52,668 nucleotides of DNA from GCA-020344555 sp964405925 (lineage in GTDB: Bacteria; Planctomycetota; Phycisphaerae; UBA1845): NCBI GenBank assembly GCA_964405925.1, contig CAYOQG010000004.1:1-52668 (forward strand), written 5' to 3'. This document shows, piece by piece, positions 17,188 to 24,793 of this stretch (its first letter is position 1; the number at the start of each line of letters is the position of its first letter). Position numbers and translations under genes: made by a program. The notes beneath the pieces are model-generated. The model was not told the DNA's origin. It saw only the letters and a program-made list of their open reading frames with translations, and did no database searches.

Positions 17188-18066
17188 TCACATCTTCTTT
17201 CGACGAGAACGATGGCGGTGCGGAGAGTCTTTCGCCCCCTTGCCGACGATGCCGACAACCAGAATCCGGTCACGCAGCAAATGCGCGCTTTCAATAGGGC
17301 CGAGCGTAAACGTAACCTTACCAGCCGAATCGACCTCGGCCTCGGCTGTGTGCCCGTTTTGTGGGCGGTGTCGTGTGACTAGGTCTTGCCAAGCCGGAAG
17401 GCTGATCTCGTCCCGGAAATAGTCGCCGTGTTTGGCCGTCCGTTTGCCCAGGCGTTGGGGATCGAATTCCGGCTTCCGTGTGAAGACATCGTCCGAACCC
17501 AGCGGGAACAAGCCTATGTGGGCACGAGCAAAGCGGGCGAGTCCGCGTACGGTTCCTTTAAGCCGAGCCCCCTTCAACTTGGCGGATAACGGCGACGGCC
17601 ACAAACTCGGGTCGTCGCCGAGGGGGTCGGTGGGGTAATGGGCAGTCAGATCGTAGACCCGCATTTCCGGGAGCCGACCCACGTTGATAAGCCGGCATAC
17701 CCAATCCTCGGATAATTCGCCCCCGAAACGAATGTCATCGAACAACTGATACAGTTCGTCCGGGTCGTCAATAATCCGCTTGAGTTTCGTTGCTGCGCGC
17801 TCCTTATCTCCTATGCTCCTGACCGCGAACGAAAACCCGTGCTCGCGGATTCGCTGCCGAATGTCACTGTCGGGCGGAACCGCCCTACTCGTAGGGATTC
17901 CTTCGGGCTCGTCCTCAAGCCACTCCACCCAGCGATCGATCAGCTCCGGGAGCACAAACGAGTCGTCGAGGAGCCTTGCAGCCTCGACGACCCGCTCGGG
18001 GTCACCGATGCTTAAACATGCGCCCAGAAACCCCTCCCACCGCTCGGACAAGGCATCGAGTGTCAT
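17188..18066 (-). CDS. Hypothetical protein downstream of an ECF-like sigma factor
   Basis: The protein has 292 residues and no recognised family. It is soluble in appearance, with no signal peptide or membrane span. The N-terminal half is helical and acidic, with segments such as 'ERVVEAARLLDDSFVLPELIDRW'. The middle has 'DWVCRLINVGRLPEMRVYDLTAHYP', and the C-terminus is very basic (RHRSRRKKM). The start at 18066 has a strong GGGGAGGTGG upstream; the open frame continues to 18162 but without a ribosome site. It lies downstream of and on the same strand as a sigma-factor gene, so it may belong to the same regulatory unit. Confidence 0.55.
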   Translation of the reverse strand: MTLDALSERWEGFLGACLSIGDPERVVEAARLLDDSFVLPELIDRWVEWLEDEPEGIPTSRAVPPDSDIRQRIREHGFSFAVRSIGDKERAATKLKRIIDDPDELYQLFDDIRFGGELSEDWVCRLINVGRLPEMRVYDLTAHYPTDPLGDDPSLWPSPLSAKLKGARLKGTVRGLARFARAHIGLFPLGSDDVFTRKPEFDPQRLGKRTAKHGDYFRDEISLPAWQDLVTRHRPQNGHTAEAEVDSAGKVTFTLGPIESAHLLRDRILVVGIVGKGAKDSPHRHRSRRKKM

Positions 18067-18411
18067 GACGCCACCTCCCCGCGGTCGGCGGCCGCGCCTC
18101 TGGCTTTTCGGCGCGTATAAGGGTTCGCTGGAGGTTTCGCCCGAGGTATGTCTAAGCGGCATAGCGCTCGCTCTCCGGCGGTTGATAACAACGCGGGTCC
18201 CGACGTCAGCGTCGGTGAATACCGGACCGCTGCTAGGGTCGAACTACCACGGCCTCGGCCGCGGCAACACATATGTGCCGCGAATTCGCTGGCCATTCCG
18301 ACCGCGCTCGGAAGCGGCCAGCGACATTGGCAACGTAGGCTACCACGACGCGCCGGACCGTCAATGGGTCCGTCGTGCGACCCGTCCGAACGCTTCGTCG
18401 AGCACGCCGGA
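18067..18411. other. Gap between sigma-factor gene and downstream hypothetical gene
   Basis: Several open frames cross this 345-bp stretch on both strands, but none has a protein-like composition together with a ribosome site. No regulatory element was recognised. Confidence 0.4.
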
Positions 18412-18918
18412 TTAGGCCTGACCTTGTGGACCTTCGTCCCATTCGTCTCTGAAACGATCCCTTGCCCGCTGAAGGCGCTTCCTCGCGGCGGCCACGTCCA
18501 CGTTAAGCTCGTCGGCGATCTCCTGCGCGGAGTACCCCAGCCAGTATCTGAGAAATAGGATGTGACGCTCGTCATCGTGGAGTCGGGACAACGTCTCTCC
18601 GACGGCGCTAAGAAGCCACTCAGCAGCCTCATCGGTAATTGGCACGGAAGACGTCCTGTCGAGCCATCGTCGCAAGTACTCCGCCAGGGCCTTCTTTTCC
18701 GCGTAAGTCCGTCGAACGTAATCCCAGCCCTTGTTTGTGGCAGCCTTCCGTACCCAGGCCCGCCACCGCGCCGTGGTCCCCGCCAGCACTTCGGGTGGAA
18801 CGTCCGCTGTGAGTTCCTGGGCCTTATCCTCGGCCTCTTCGTGGGAGAACCCGCGTACCAACAACCAGCGGTACACCATCTCCCAGAACTTTCGCAGTCT
18901 GTTTGTATGGTGCGGCAT
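18412..18918 (-). CDS. ECF-like RNA polymerase sigma factor
   Basis: The protein has about 168 residues. The N-terminal part looks like region 2 ('FWEMVYRWLLVRGFSHEEAEDKAQEL'). The C-terminal part is region 4 with a helix-turn-helix: 'LSRLHDDERHILFLRYW', 'GYSAQEIADELNVDVAAARKRLQRARDRFRD'. It would direct RNA polymerase to a dedicated promoter set. ATG 18918 has GAAGGGGGC at 6 nt spacing. No anti-sigma gene with a membrane span is adjacent, so its control is unclear. The downstream 292-residue protein on the same strand could be related. Confidence 0.8.
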   Translation of the reverse strand: MPHHTNRLRKFWEMVYRWLLVRGFSHEEAEDKAQELTADVPPEVLAGTTARWRAWVRKAATNKGWDYVRRTYAEKKALAEYLRRWLDRTSSVPITDEAAEWLLSAVGETLSRLHDDERHILFLRYWLGYSAQEIADELNVDVAAARKRLQRARDRFRDEWDEGPQGQA

Positions 18919-19227
18919 ACAGCCCCCTTCAGCCAAAGCTGCAGGGTGCGCGAATCGCCCGCCGCAAGACGGCCCTGAGTTGCCGTAGGCGAGATACCGG
19001 CGCTGAGGGCAGAGACTCGACGCGCCCGCGAGTTAAGTGTACATGCAATTCCAATACCATAGAACTTTGTTGTCCAGACATTTTTATCCACCTGACAGAA
19101 TTGAGCGAGACATTGCCCGTTCCCCCGATCAGAAAAGGCCCCATTCTTCCACCGCCGCCTCAGGAAGTGGTCTGTAGAGTGCGACTGTATCACACAAGTT
19201 GGCGCTATGCCGGGCGGAAGCATGTGG
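18919..19227. other. Upstream region of the sigma-factor gene
   Basis: This is relatively AT-rich around 19050-19100 and presumably holds the sigma-gene promoter. No -35/-10 pair with good spacing was convincing. Confidence 0.3.
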
Positions 19228-19539
19228 TCAGCAGAGCCAGGCTCCAGCGCGGCGTATGCCTCTATATCGGTAGACATAGACTGTAAATGCCGGTTTGTGA
19301 AGCAAGCGGCAGGGTGCCGTCCGCGCAAGACGCACTAACGTGCGAGCACGTCGACACCAAGGCCACCAGCGCTTCAGGATGCCCGCGTCGTTGGTCGGTC
19401 GACGCCTGCGGAACTCGAGGACCCCAAAGGCCCATGTCGACCAAGCGGTCAGCCATCCCTTGCGTTGAGACACTCGTGTCAACGTTTCTGCGTTGACGAC
19501 TACTCGCCGCTGCTCCGAATTCATGCTGTCCGAAGACAT
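19228..19539 (-). CDS. Doubtful small ORF downstream of the His-rich gene
   Basis: The ORF has 103 codons. A good AAGGAG lies about 9 nt before ATG 19539, and the frame also reaches a GTG at 19617 that would overlap the His-rich gene stop by 4 bp. The product is unusually Arg- and Trp-rich ('RRRRPTNDAG', 'RWWPWCRRAR') and has no recognisable motif. It may be a real small gene, a frame-shifted remnant, or no gene at all. Confidence 0.25.
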   Translation of the reverse strand: MSSDSMNSEQRRVVVNAETLTRVSQRKGWLTAWSTWAFGVLEFRRRRPTNDAGILKRWWPWCRRARTLVRLARTAPCRLLHKPAFTVYVYRYRGIRRAGAWLC

Positions 19540-19613
19540 AGCTGGAGCTCCTTCCGTTTCTTTTGGTCGTACGCCAAACGCCGTCCGATGGGACGCGCGT
19601 TCAATCAAGAACT

Positions 19614-20231
19614 TCACCGCGTACGCGTGGTTGCCGATTCGGCGATTGCACGCGCATGTTCATGGTTATGCTCTAAACCGTGCATCCCGTGAGGAAGCGT
19701 TGCACCGTGATCCTTGTGTGCCTGTAGCTGCTCGCAATGATCCTCCAGGTCGTGCAGATGCTGTGTCATCGCCTCAACGTGCTGGGCGATGGCATGTGCA
19801 TGATCATGGTCATGCTCTGAACCGTGCATGCCGTGAGCGCCGGTCGCGCTACGATCCTCGTGCGGGCGCAGGTGCTCGCAATGATCCTCCACGTCGTGCA
19901 GATGCTGCGTCATCGCCTCGATGTGCTGGGCGATGGCATGCGCGTGATCAATGTCATGCTCTGAACCGTGCATCCCGTGTGCGAGCGTCGCGCTATGATC
20001 CTCGTGCGGGCGCAGGTGCTCGCAATGATCCTCCACGTCGTGCAGATGCTGCGTCATCGCCTCGATGTGCTGGCCGATGGCATGCGCGTGATCAATGTCA
20101 TGCTCTGAACCGTGCATCCCGTGAGCGACCTTCGCGTCGTGATCATCGTGCGTGTGCAGGTGGTTGTGATGTACGCTTTGCACGTTCTTGTACACTTTAC
20201 TTGTCTTCGACTCTCTAGTTTCCGATTCCAT
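19614..20231 (-). CDS. Histidine-rich tandem-repeat protein
   Basis: The protein has 205 residues, of which about 46 are His (22%). After a short head with 'HHNHLHTHDDHD' come three 48-residue repeats and a truncated fourth. Each unit begins HGMHGSEHD and contains 'IEAMTQHLHD', 'EDHCEHL' and one Cys. The heptad-like spacing of hydrophobic residues within 'AQHIEAMTQHLHDVEDHCEHL' suggests amphipathic helices. There is no signal peptide and no transmembrane segment, so it is probably cytoplasmic. Metal binding (Ni, Zn, Cu or Co) is the obvious inference: storage or chaperoning rather than catalysis. The start ATG 20231 follows AAAGGAG at 6-7 nt. Confidence 0.75.
   Translation of the reverse strand: MESETRESKTSKVYKNVQSVHHNHLHTHDDHDAKVAHGMHGSEHDIDHAHAIGQHIEAMTQHLHDVEDHCEHLRPHEDHSATLAHGMHGSEHDIDHAHAIAQHIEAMTQHLHDVEDHCEHLRPHEDRSATGAHGMHGSEHDHDHAHAIAQHVEAMTQHLHDLEDHCEQLQAHKDHGATLPHGMHGLEHNHEHARAIAESATTRTR
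19617..20123 (-). repeat. 144-bp tandem coding repeats of the His-rich gene
   Basis: Units lie at 20123-19980, 19979-19836 and 19835-19692, with a partial one at 19691-19617. The first two are nearly identical in protein and DNA, the third slightly diverged, and the last truncated, which suggests duplication from the 5' side of the gene. Confidence 0.85.
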
Positions 20232-20529
20232 TTGCGTTCTCCTTTCACTTTTGATGGCACACCCCTCCAGCACCCAACGCTCCCCCTCGACCCGCTTGTC
20301 TGCGCAGTTCTAGATATCAAAGTCGCACGAGTGGAAAGAACGTGACCGGAAATCTAAAGAAAATCTCGCCTACCCAGGAACAAGGGACAGGATGTGCGCC
20401 CAGGAGACAAACTGGGGGGGGCGCTGCGTATCCTTCCCCAACGCAAAAGGGGGACACATGTAATGCCGTACAGTCGTTTGGGTGCCCCCGAGTCCCTCCC
20501 TGAGAGGAACGGGACCTGCCCGATTGCCG

Positions 20530-22800
20530 CTAATCGAAGCTTCGGATGATCTCGCTGGCCTTGGAGGTAGCGAGGTTGATGGCACCGAGGGCCTGGCTCG
20601 ATGCGGTGCGGATGACAAGGTCGTCCTCTTCCTGCGCGATTCGGACCAGCTCGGTCACCTGATTGTCCTCCAGTTGATGGCCGAAGTTCTTCGCTGATTC
20701 GGCAAGAGAGCCAAAAGCGGCAATACGAAGCGATCTCGTGTTGCCATCATCCAAAGCGACGTGAGCGATCGCCCGTTGGGCCGTCGGGGTAGGCATCAAC
20801 GCGAGAACGGAGGCGGCCAGCACCTGCAAACGCTCTTCATCGGCCGACAGGGCGCTGATTAACGCCGGCTCAGCGACGGCCAGTTCGTATACGGTTCGTC
20901 CGTCCACCGCGATTCGTCTCAGCGTTTCCCCTGCCTCAAGAGCCATCGCAAGGGCCGTATCCTCGGCCAGCGGTGTGGGACCCGCACGATCGAGGGCACG
21001 CTCGAACGCCGCGATCAGCGCGGCTTCATCCGTCGCGGCGTCGACCGTTTCGACATAGGGGTCCAGTTGCGACAGCTCTTGTGCCGTTAGGAACTGACCC
21101 GGCGTGACCATCACGACGACAGGCGTCTTCGAGTAGATGAACTCTCCGCGCAATCTGGCCAACGCTTCACCAAGTCCCGGCTCAACGAGATCGGTTGACA
21201 CGAAGATGCCCGTGAGCGCCTGCAGCTCAGTCCGTGCACGTTCCAGAGCCCGGAAGAAGCTTGTGTCGCCGACCACATCGCGGTCACCGTTACGTAGCGT
21301 GCCAACCACGCGGTTCATGTTCGATTCGTCAGGATCGACGACGATCACCTGCTGGCGACCCGATAGTGTCAGGGCACCCGCCAGCACAGGCATGACGTTC
21401 TGCGATCCAACGAACTGCGACTTGGGCAGAGCAGCCCCAAGGGCTAAGGCGGCGCGAATCCGCACCACCAGATCAGGAAAGTGCAACGCCAAAACGAGCG
21501 GCTGCTTGTAGTCCTCCGTCCCAACCAGGGATGCCTCGCCCGCGGTAACCCGTAACGCCTCGATCGCGCCAAGGGCCACCGCCGAATCATGATCACGAAC
21601 CGCGCGCTCGAGTACCAGGTGTGCATAGCGCGGGCCGGCTGCTTGAGTGAAATAAAGGGCTCTCGGAAAAACGTCTGGACGTGTGCTGTCCGTCTCACCC
21701 GTTTCGTCCGGATCGCCGCTCTCGACGTTCATGCCTAGTCGGCTCTCGCGCCGAATATCGGAGGCAAGCCACAAGGCCATCGCCTTCACGTGATCGTTGC
21801 GAAGCCGCAGGGCTTCTTGACAACACCGCATGGCCATCACCTGGCCGAAGATCCGCTGCTGCACCGCGACCCGCGCCAGCGCCCGCTCAGTCTCATCCCA
21901 ATACCACACGTTGGCTTCGTCCAATCGCGGGTCCGCCCGGACGGCATCGTCCTCGTTGTAATATCGTTCCCCAAGCTGAAAGAAGAGGTCCTCGGGTGAG
22001 CCGGGGAAGGTCCGGCCGGCGATTTGCCCGATGCGCTCGATGGCGGCAGCCGCAGCCACCCTCGTGGTCTCGGGCATGTTCGGGTCGACCGCGAGTTCCT
22101 TCAAATAGGGAACCGCTTGCGAATAACCGATCTCGCCGAGTGCACGAATAATGTGCAGCCGAACGTCGTTGTCCTGCATGGACAGAGCCATAATAAGCGA
22201 GCTGACGGCCGGTTTACCGAGCATGGGGAGGGCGTTGACGATCCGTGGTCGAAGCTCTGATCTGGATGCATCCAGCAGCGCACCCACAATCGGCGGGATC
22301 GCGTATTCACCCGACTCAATGAGATTCCGAATGGCGATGTATTCCTGCTGCGGGTCGCCGCCCAAGAGCTTGATGTTGGCCGCGATTCGCTCGGGTGATT
22401 GGCGTTTCTCATGCTCACCCTTCTGAATCAGGTCCAGCACGCGAGCGGCGTTCTCGCTGATCGACGAGTTCTTGATCAGCACGAACAACGTCTCGATAGC
22501 CTTCGCGTCTTCGTTGGCCACTTCGAGGATCTTGATCGGATCGAGCTCGGGATGTGCAAGCAAGGTTCGGGCGTAGGCGTCGGCCGCAGTGAAGCGACCG
22601 AGCCGGGCGTAGTGCAGAAAGTCGCGAAACAGTGACTCAACCGTTGCGTCGGCGGGGACCCGAATCTCCGCGCTTGCATCCGTCGCCCCTGTTGGCTGAG
22701 CCAGGGCAGAAGTACGGAACATACCCAACGCCATCACCGCGCCAAGCACAAGGCCAGCGAGGCAGTGAGAGCCTCTTACATTTCGTGAGCTGGTGTGCAT
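20530..22800 (-). CDS. Exported HEAT-repeat protein with a pseudo-receiver-like segment
   Basis: The protein has 756 residues with a signal peptide (GLVLGAVMALGMFRTSALAQ). Residues of about 60-270 include HEAT-type helices ('YAIPPIVGALLDA', 'RLHIIRALGEIGYSQAVPYLKELA'), which are repeated in the middle and near the C-terminus ('LRIAAFGSLAES'). Residues of about 480-610 look like a response-regulator receiver fold: 'VIVVDPDESNMNRVVGTLRNG' then 'GIFVSTDL' and 'TPVVVMVTPGQF'. The expected phospho-acceptor Asp is not in its normal setting, so it is probably a pseudo-receiver. An export signal together with a receiver-like fold is unusual. ATG 22800 follows GGGAGGT. Confidence 0.7.
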   Translation of the reverse strand: MHTSSRNVRGSHCLAGLVLGAVMALGMFRTSALAQPTGATDASAEIRVPADATVESLFRDFLHYARLGRFTAADAYARTLLAHPELDPIKILEVANEDAKAIETLFVLIKNSSISENAARVLDLIQKGEHEKRQSPERIAANIKLLGGDPQQEYIAIRNLIESGEYAIPPIVGALLDASRSELRPRIVNALPMLGKPAVSSLIMALSMQDNDVRLHIIRALGEIGYSQAVPYLKELAVDPNMPETTRVAAAAAIERIGQIAGRTFPGSPEDLFFQLGERYYNEDDAVRADPRLDEANVWYWDETERALARVAVQQRIFGQVMAMRCCQEALRLRNDHVKAMALWLASDIRRESRLGMNVESGDPDETGETDSTRPDVFPRALYFTQAAGPRYAHLVLERAVRDHDSAVALGAIEALRVTAGEASLVGTEDYKQPLVLALHFPDLVVRIRAALALGAALPKSQFVGSQNVMPVLAGALTLSGRQQVIVVDPDESNMNRVVGTLRNGDRDVVGDTSFFRALERARTELQALTGIFVSTDLVEPGLGEALARLRGEFIYSKTPVVVMVTPGQFLTAQELSQLDPYVETVDAATDEAALIAAFERALDRAGPTPLAEDTALAMALEAGETLRRIAVDGRTVYELAVAEPALISALSADEERLQVLAASVLALMPTPTAQRAIAHVALDDGNTRSLRIAAFGSLAESAKNFGHQLEDNQVTELVRIAQEEDDLVIRTASSQALGAINLATSKASEIIRSFD

Positions 22801-23144
22801 CGATACCTCCCGATTGAATCCTGCGGGAAAACCCGCCCGGGCCAGGAAAGAATCTCACAATCGTTCGCGTCCCCCGTGCGTTGAACGCAAACCGCGGGTT
22901 GGTAGCCCAAGGGGAGTGTGCTTCACAATAAGCCCGCCGACGCATCGGGCGCCGCACAATCGGGCGCTACACCCCCTTGTGATTGCTTGTTCAGCGGCTG
23001 CAAGTATAGGAAGTGCGAACCGACCGTCAACGGACGATTGCAGTTGCCAGCGCTGGTAGCAAAGCTTGCCCTACCTGCCGTGTAACCGCTGCACCGTCGC
23101 TGCCCTGCATGAGCGAAGACGTGCAACCTTCCGCTGTCGACGCG
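22801..23144. other. Intergenic stretch upstream of the HEAT-repeat gene
   Basis: It holds the ribosome site of the HEAT-repeat gene and a GCGGG/CCCGC hairpin with a TTTT loop near 22830 (22828-22841). No other gene or promoter could be supported. Confidence 0.4.
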
Positions 23145-23300
23145 TCAAATATTCTGCAGGATCGCGATGCTTCCGGCGGCGGTGACACCCAGAAGGACGG
23201 TCTGCAGAAAATCGTTTAAGACGCTGCAACTGGTGACTTGCAGGAGAATCAGACCGGGAGCCAGGAGCTTCAAAGCGCGGGTAAGCTGCTGCCCTCTCAT
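23145..23300 (-). CDS. 51-residue putative lipoprotein
   Basis: This short gene starts at ATG 23300 with CGGAG about 8 nt upstream and ends at TGA 23147-23145. The N-terminus is basic and then hydrophobic (ALKLLAPGLILLQV), followed by a lipobox-like VTSC. The mature part would be about 27 residues with a second hydrophobic stretch (TVLLGVTAAGSIAIL). The composition is convincing for a tiny envelope lipoprotein or membrane peptide. No function is known. It would be co-directional with the HEAT-repeat gene, about 340 bp upstream of it. Confidence 0.55.
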   Translation of the reverse strand: MRGQQLTRALKLLAPGLILLQVTSCSVLNDFLQTVLLGVTAAGSIAILQNI

Positions 23301-23529
23301 TGATGCACTCCGTTGAATCTAGGTGGATAGCGGGAACCTCGGACGCGACCACGCCGACCGCGTTACCCCGGTTCCTGTCCGAAACAGTGTATGGACGGGG
23401 CGTCGACGGTCAATCAGGGGCCCGCCATATCGATGCGCAAATGGTCGAACCCGACACGACCTGATAAGCTCTTGGTAAACGCGTCCGCGGTGTCTGGCGA
23501 TCCCCGCGGCGACGGACGCGGCAGACGAG

Positions 23530-24198
23530 ATGAGCACCGAAACACCCATTGTCTCAAGAACGCTCTGGGCCCGCTACGGCAAGCGGGCGTTCGACGTGGT
23601 CGTAGCCGGCCTCTTGCTGCTGGCCCTGTCACCGGTTCTCATCCTGGCTGTGCTGGCCGTGAAGCTAACCAGCCCGGGGCCATTGTTCTTCACGCAGGAC
23701 CGGGCTGGTAGGAACGGAACGGTCTTCCAAGTCCTCAAGTTTCGCACCATGCGCGGGGGACGCCGACCCGATCCCAAGGAGCTCGTGCCGCTCGATCATC
23801 CCGAGATCACGCGCATGGGGTGGGTCCTGCGTCGGTTCAAGATCGACGAGTTGCCGCAACTGTTGAACGTGATCAAGGGGGAGATGTCACTGATCGGTCC
23901 GCGACCCACGCTGCCAGACCAGGCGGAAGGCTACGACGACTTCCGGCGTCAGAGACTGCTCGTTCGGCCCGGTGTGACGGGTCTCGCCCAGGTCAACGGC
24001 AACACCGCCGTCCCATGGGACGAACGAATCCTATTCGACATCGCCTACGTCCGTCGCTGTAGCCTACTCATGGACGTTGGGATCCTGTTGCGAACGGTCT
24101 GGGTTGTCCTCGCCGGCGAGGGACGAACGACCAGAGCCTTCGACTCTACGCGATACGCTCGATACGTGACCCCGCCCGAGGGGTACTCGATGTCATGA
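23530..24198 (+). CDS. Bacterial sugar transferase (undecaprenyl-phosphate sugar phosphotransferase)
   Basis: The protein has 222 residues and corresponds to the catalytic domain of the WcaJ/PglC family. It transfers a sugar phosphate from a nucleotide sugar to undecaprenyl phosphate to start exopolysaccharide or glycan synthesis at the inner membrane. The sequence has a membrane helix at about residues 23-45 (VVVAGLLLLALSPVLILAVLAV), then 'GPLFFTQDRAGRNG', 'KFRTMR', 'DELPQLLNVIKGEMSLIGPRP' and 'RPGVTGLAQVNG', all family hallmarks. The stop overlaps the next gene's start by 4 bp (ATGA). The initial sugar is unknown. Confidence 0.9.
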   Translation: MSTETPIVSRTLWARYGKRAFDVVVAGLLLLALSPVLILAVLAVKLTSPGPLFFTQDRAGRNGTVFQVLKFRTMRGGRRPDPKELVPLDHPEITRMGWVLRRFKIDELPQLLNVIKGEMSLIGPRPTLPDQAEGYDDFRRQRLLVRPGVTGLAQVNGNTAVPWDERILFDIAYVRRCSLLMDVGILLRTVWVVLAGEGRTTRAFDSTRYARYVTPPEGYSMS

Positions 24199-24569
24199 AG
24201 TGCTTCAATCATCCCCAGATCGATGCCGTTGGGCTTTGCACAGCCTGCAACCGTGGATTGTATGCTGATTGCGCAGTGGACATGGAACGGGGCTTGGCCT
24301 GCAAGGATCGCTGTGAGCACGAGGTGCGTCGGCTGCTCGATCTGCGTGATTTTGGCTTCACCCAGCCGCATCAGCAGGAGACCAAGGTCAGGCAGATGTC
24401 CGCAGGTCGGGCCCGCGCGGTTCTCATCAATGTTATCCTCGCGATCCTGGCGGCCTTCACCGGGCGAGCCAAAATCCGCACCGATCAGTTCCGGCTTTGC
24501 CCTAAGTGTGGATACAACGTGACGGGCAACACGAGTGGGAAGTGTCCGGAATGCGGTTATCTTGTCTGA
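24195..24569 (+). CDS. Zinc-finger membrane protein coupled to the sugar transferase
   Basis: The protein has 124 residues. An N-terminal B-box-like finger (CFNHPQIDAVGLCTACNRGL, ending ACKDRCEHEV) is followed by a hydrophobic segment around residues 73-92 (AVLINVILAILAAF). A C-terminal zinc ribbon follows (CPKCGYN... CPECGYLV). The gene starts at ATG 24195 inside the stop of the sugar-transferase gene, so translation is coupled. The topology and fingers suggest a membrane-tethered accessory protein; no function is known. A homologous layout is common in planctomycetes according to general recollection, not checked. Confidence 0.7.
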   Translation: MKCFNHPQIDAVGLCTACNRGLYADCAVDMERGLACKDRCEHEVRRLLDLRDFGFTQPHQQETKVRQMSAGRARAVLINVILAILAAFTGRAKIRTDQFRLCPKCGYNVTGNTSGKCPECGYLV

Positions 24570-24685
24570 TCTCGCAAAATGGCAGAGACGTGATCCCTCC
24601 AGGTGCGAGATTCGCGTGTGCGGATGTCATAGATGCTTGTAAATCCGCACGGTCTAGAGCGAATCCCGTTTTCGTGGACCGGTCG

Positions 24686-24729
24686 ACCCCCCTCTTTCCC
24701 CCCTTGGCAAGGGGGGATTACAGGGGGGT
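24686..24729. repeat. Two-tier GC palindrome
   Basis: The inner perfect stem CCCCCCTT/AAGGGGGG (24698-24705 with 24709-24716) has a 3-nt loop GGC. An outer stem ACCCCCC/GGGGGGT (24686-24692 with 24723-24729) encloses it. It lies between convergent genes. Similar C-run/G-run palindromes recur in many bacterial genomes, so it may be a dispersed intergenic repeat or a bidirectional transcription barrier. Confidence 0.6.
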
Positions 24730-24793
24730 GCTGCGGCACGCATTTTCGAGAACCGCTCTAAAGCCTGCAGCTCCGAATAATGTCAGACTCTTG

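Noticed and set aside
18063..19328. Long minus-strand open frame of 421 codons
   Set aside because: It overlaps the sigma factor and the hypothetical gene in another frame, has a Cys, Arg and Pro-rich composition with no domain, and no ribosome site.
19692..20123. Possible CRISPR or DNA satellite in the 144-bp repeats
   Set aside because: Unit lengths are multiples of three and read as a clean protein repeat in one frame.
19493..20218. Plus-strand open frame rich in Arg, Ala and His with repeats
   Set aside because: It is the reverse complement of the His-rich tandem-repeat gene, which has a better start and ribosome site on the minus strand.
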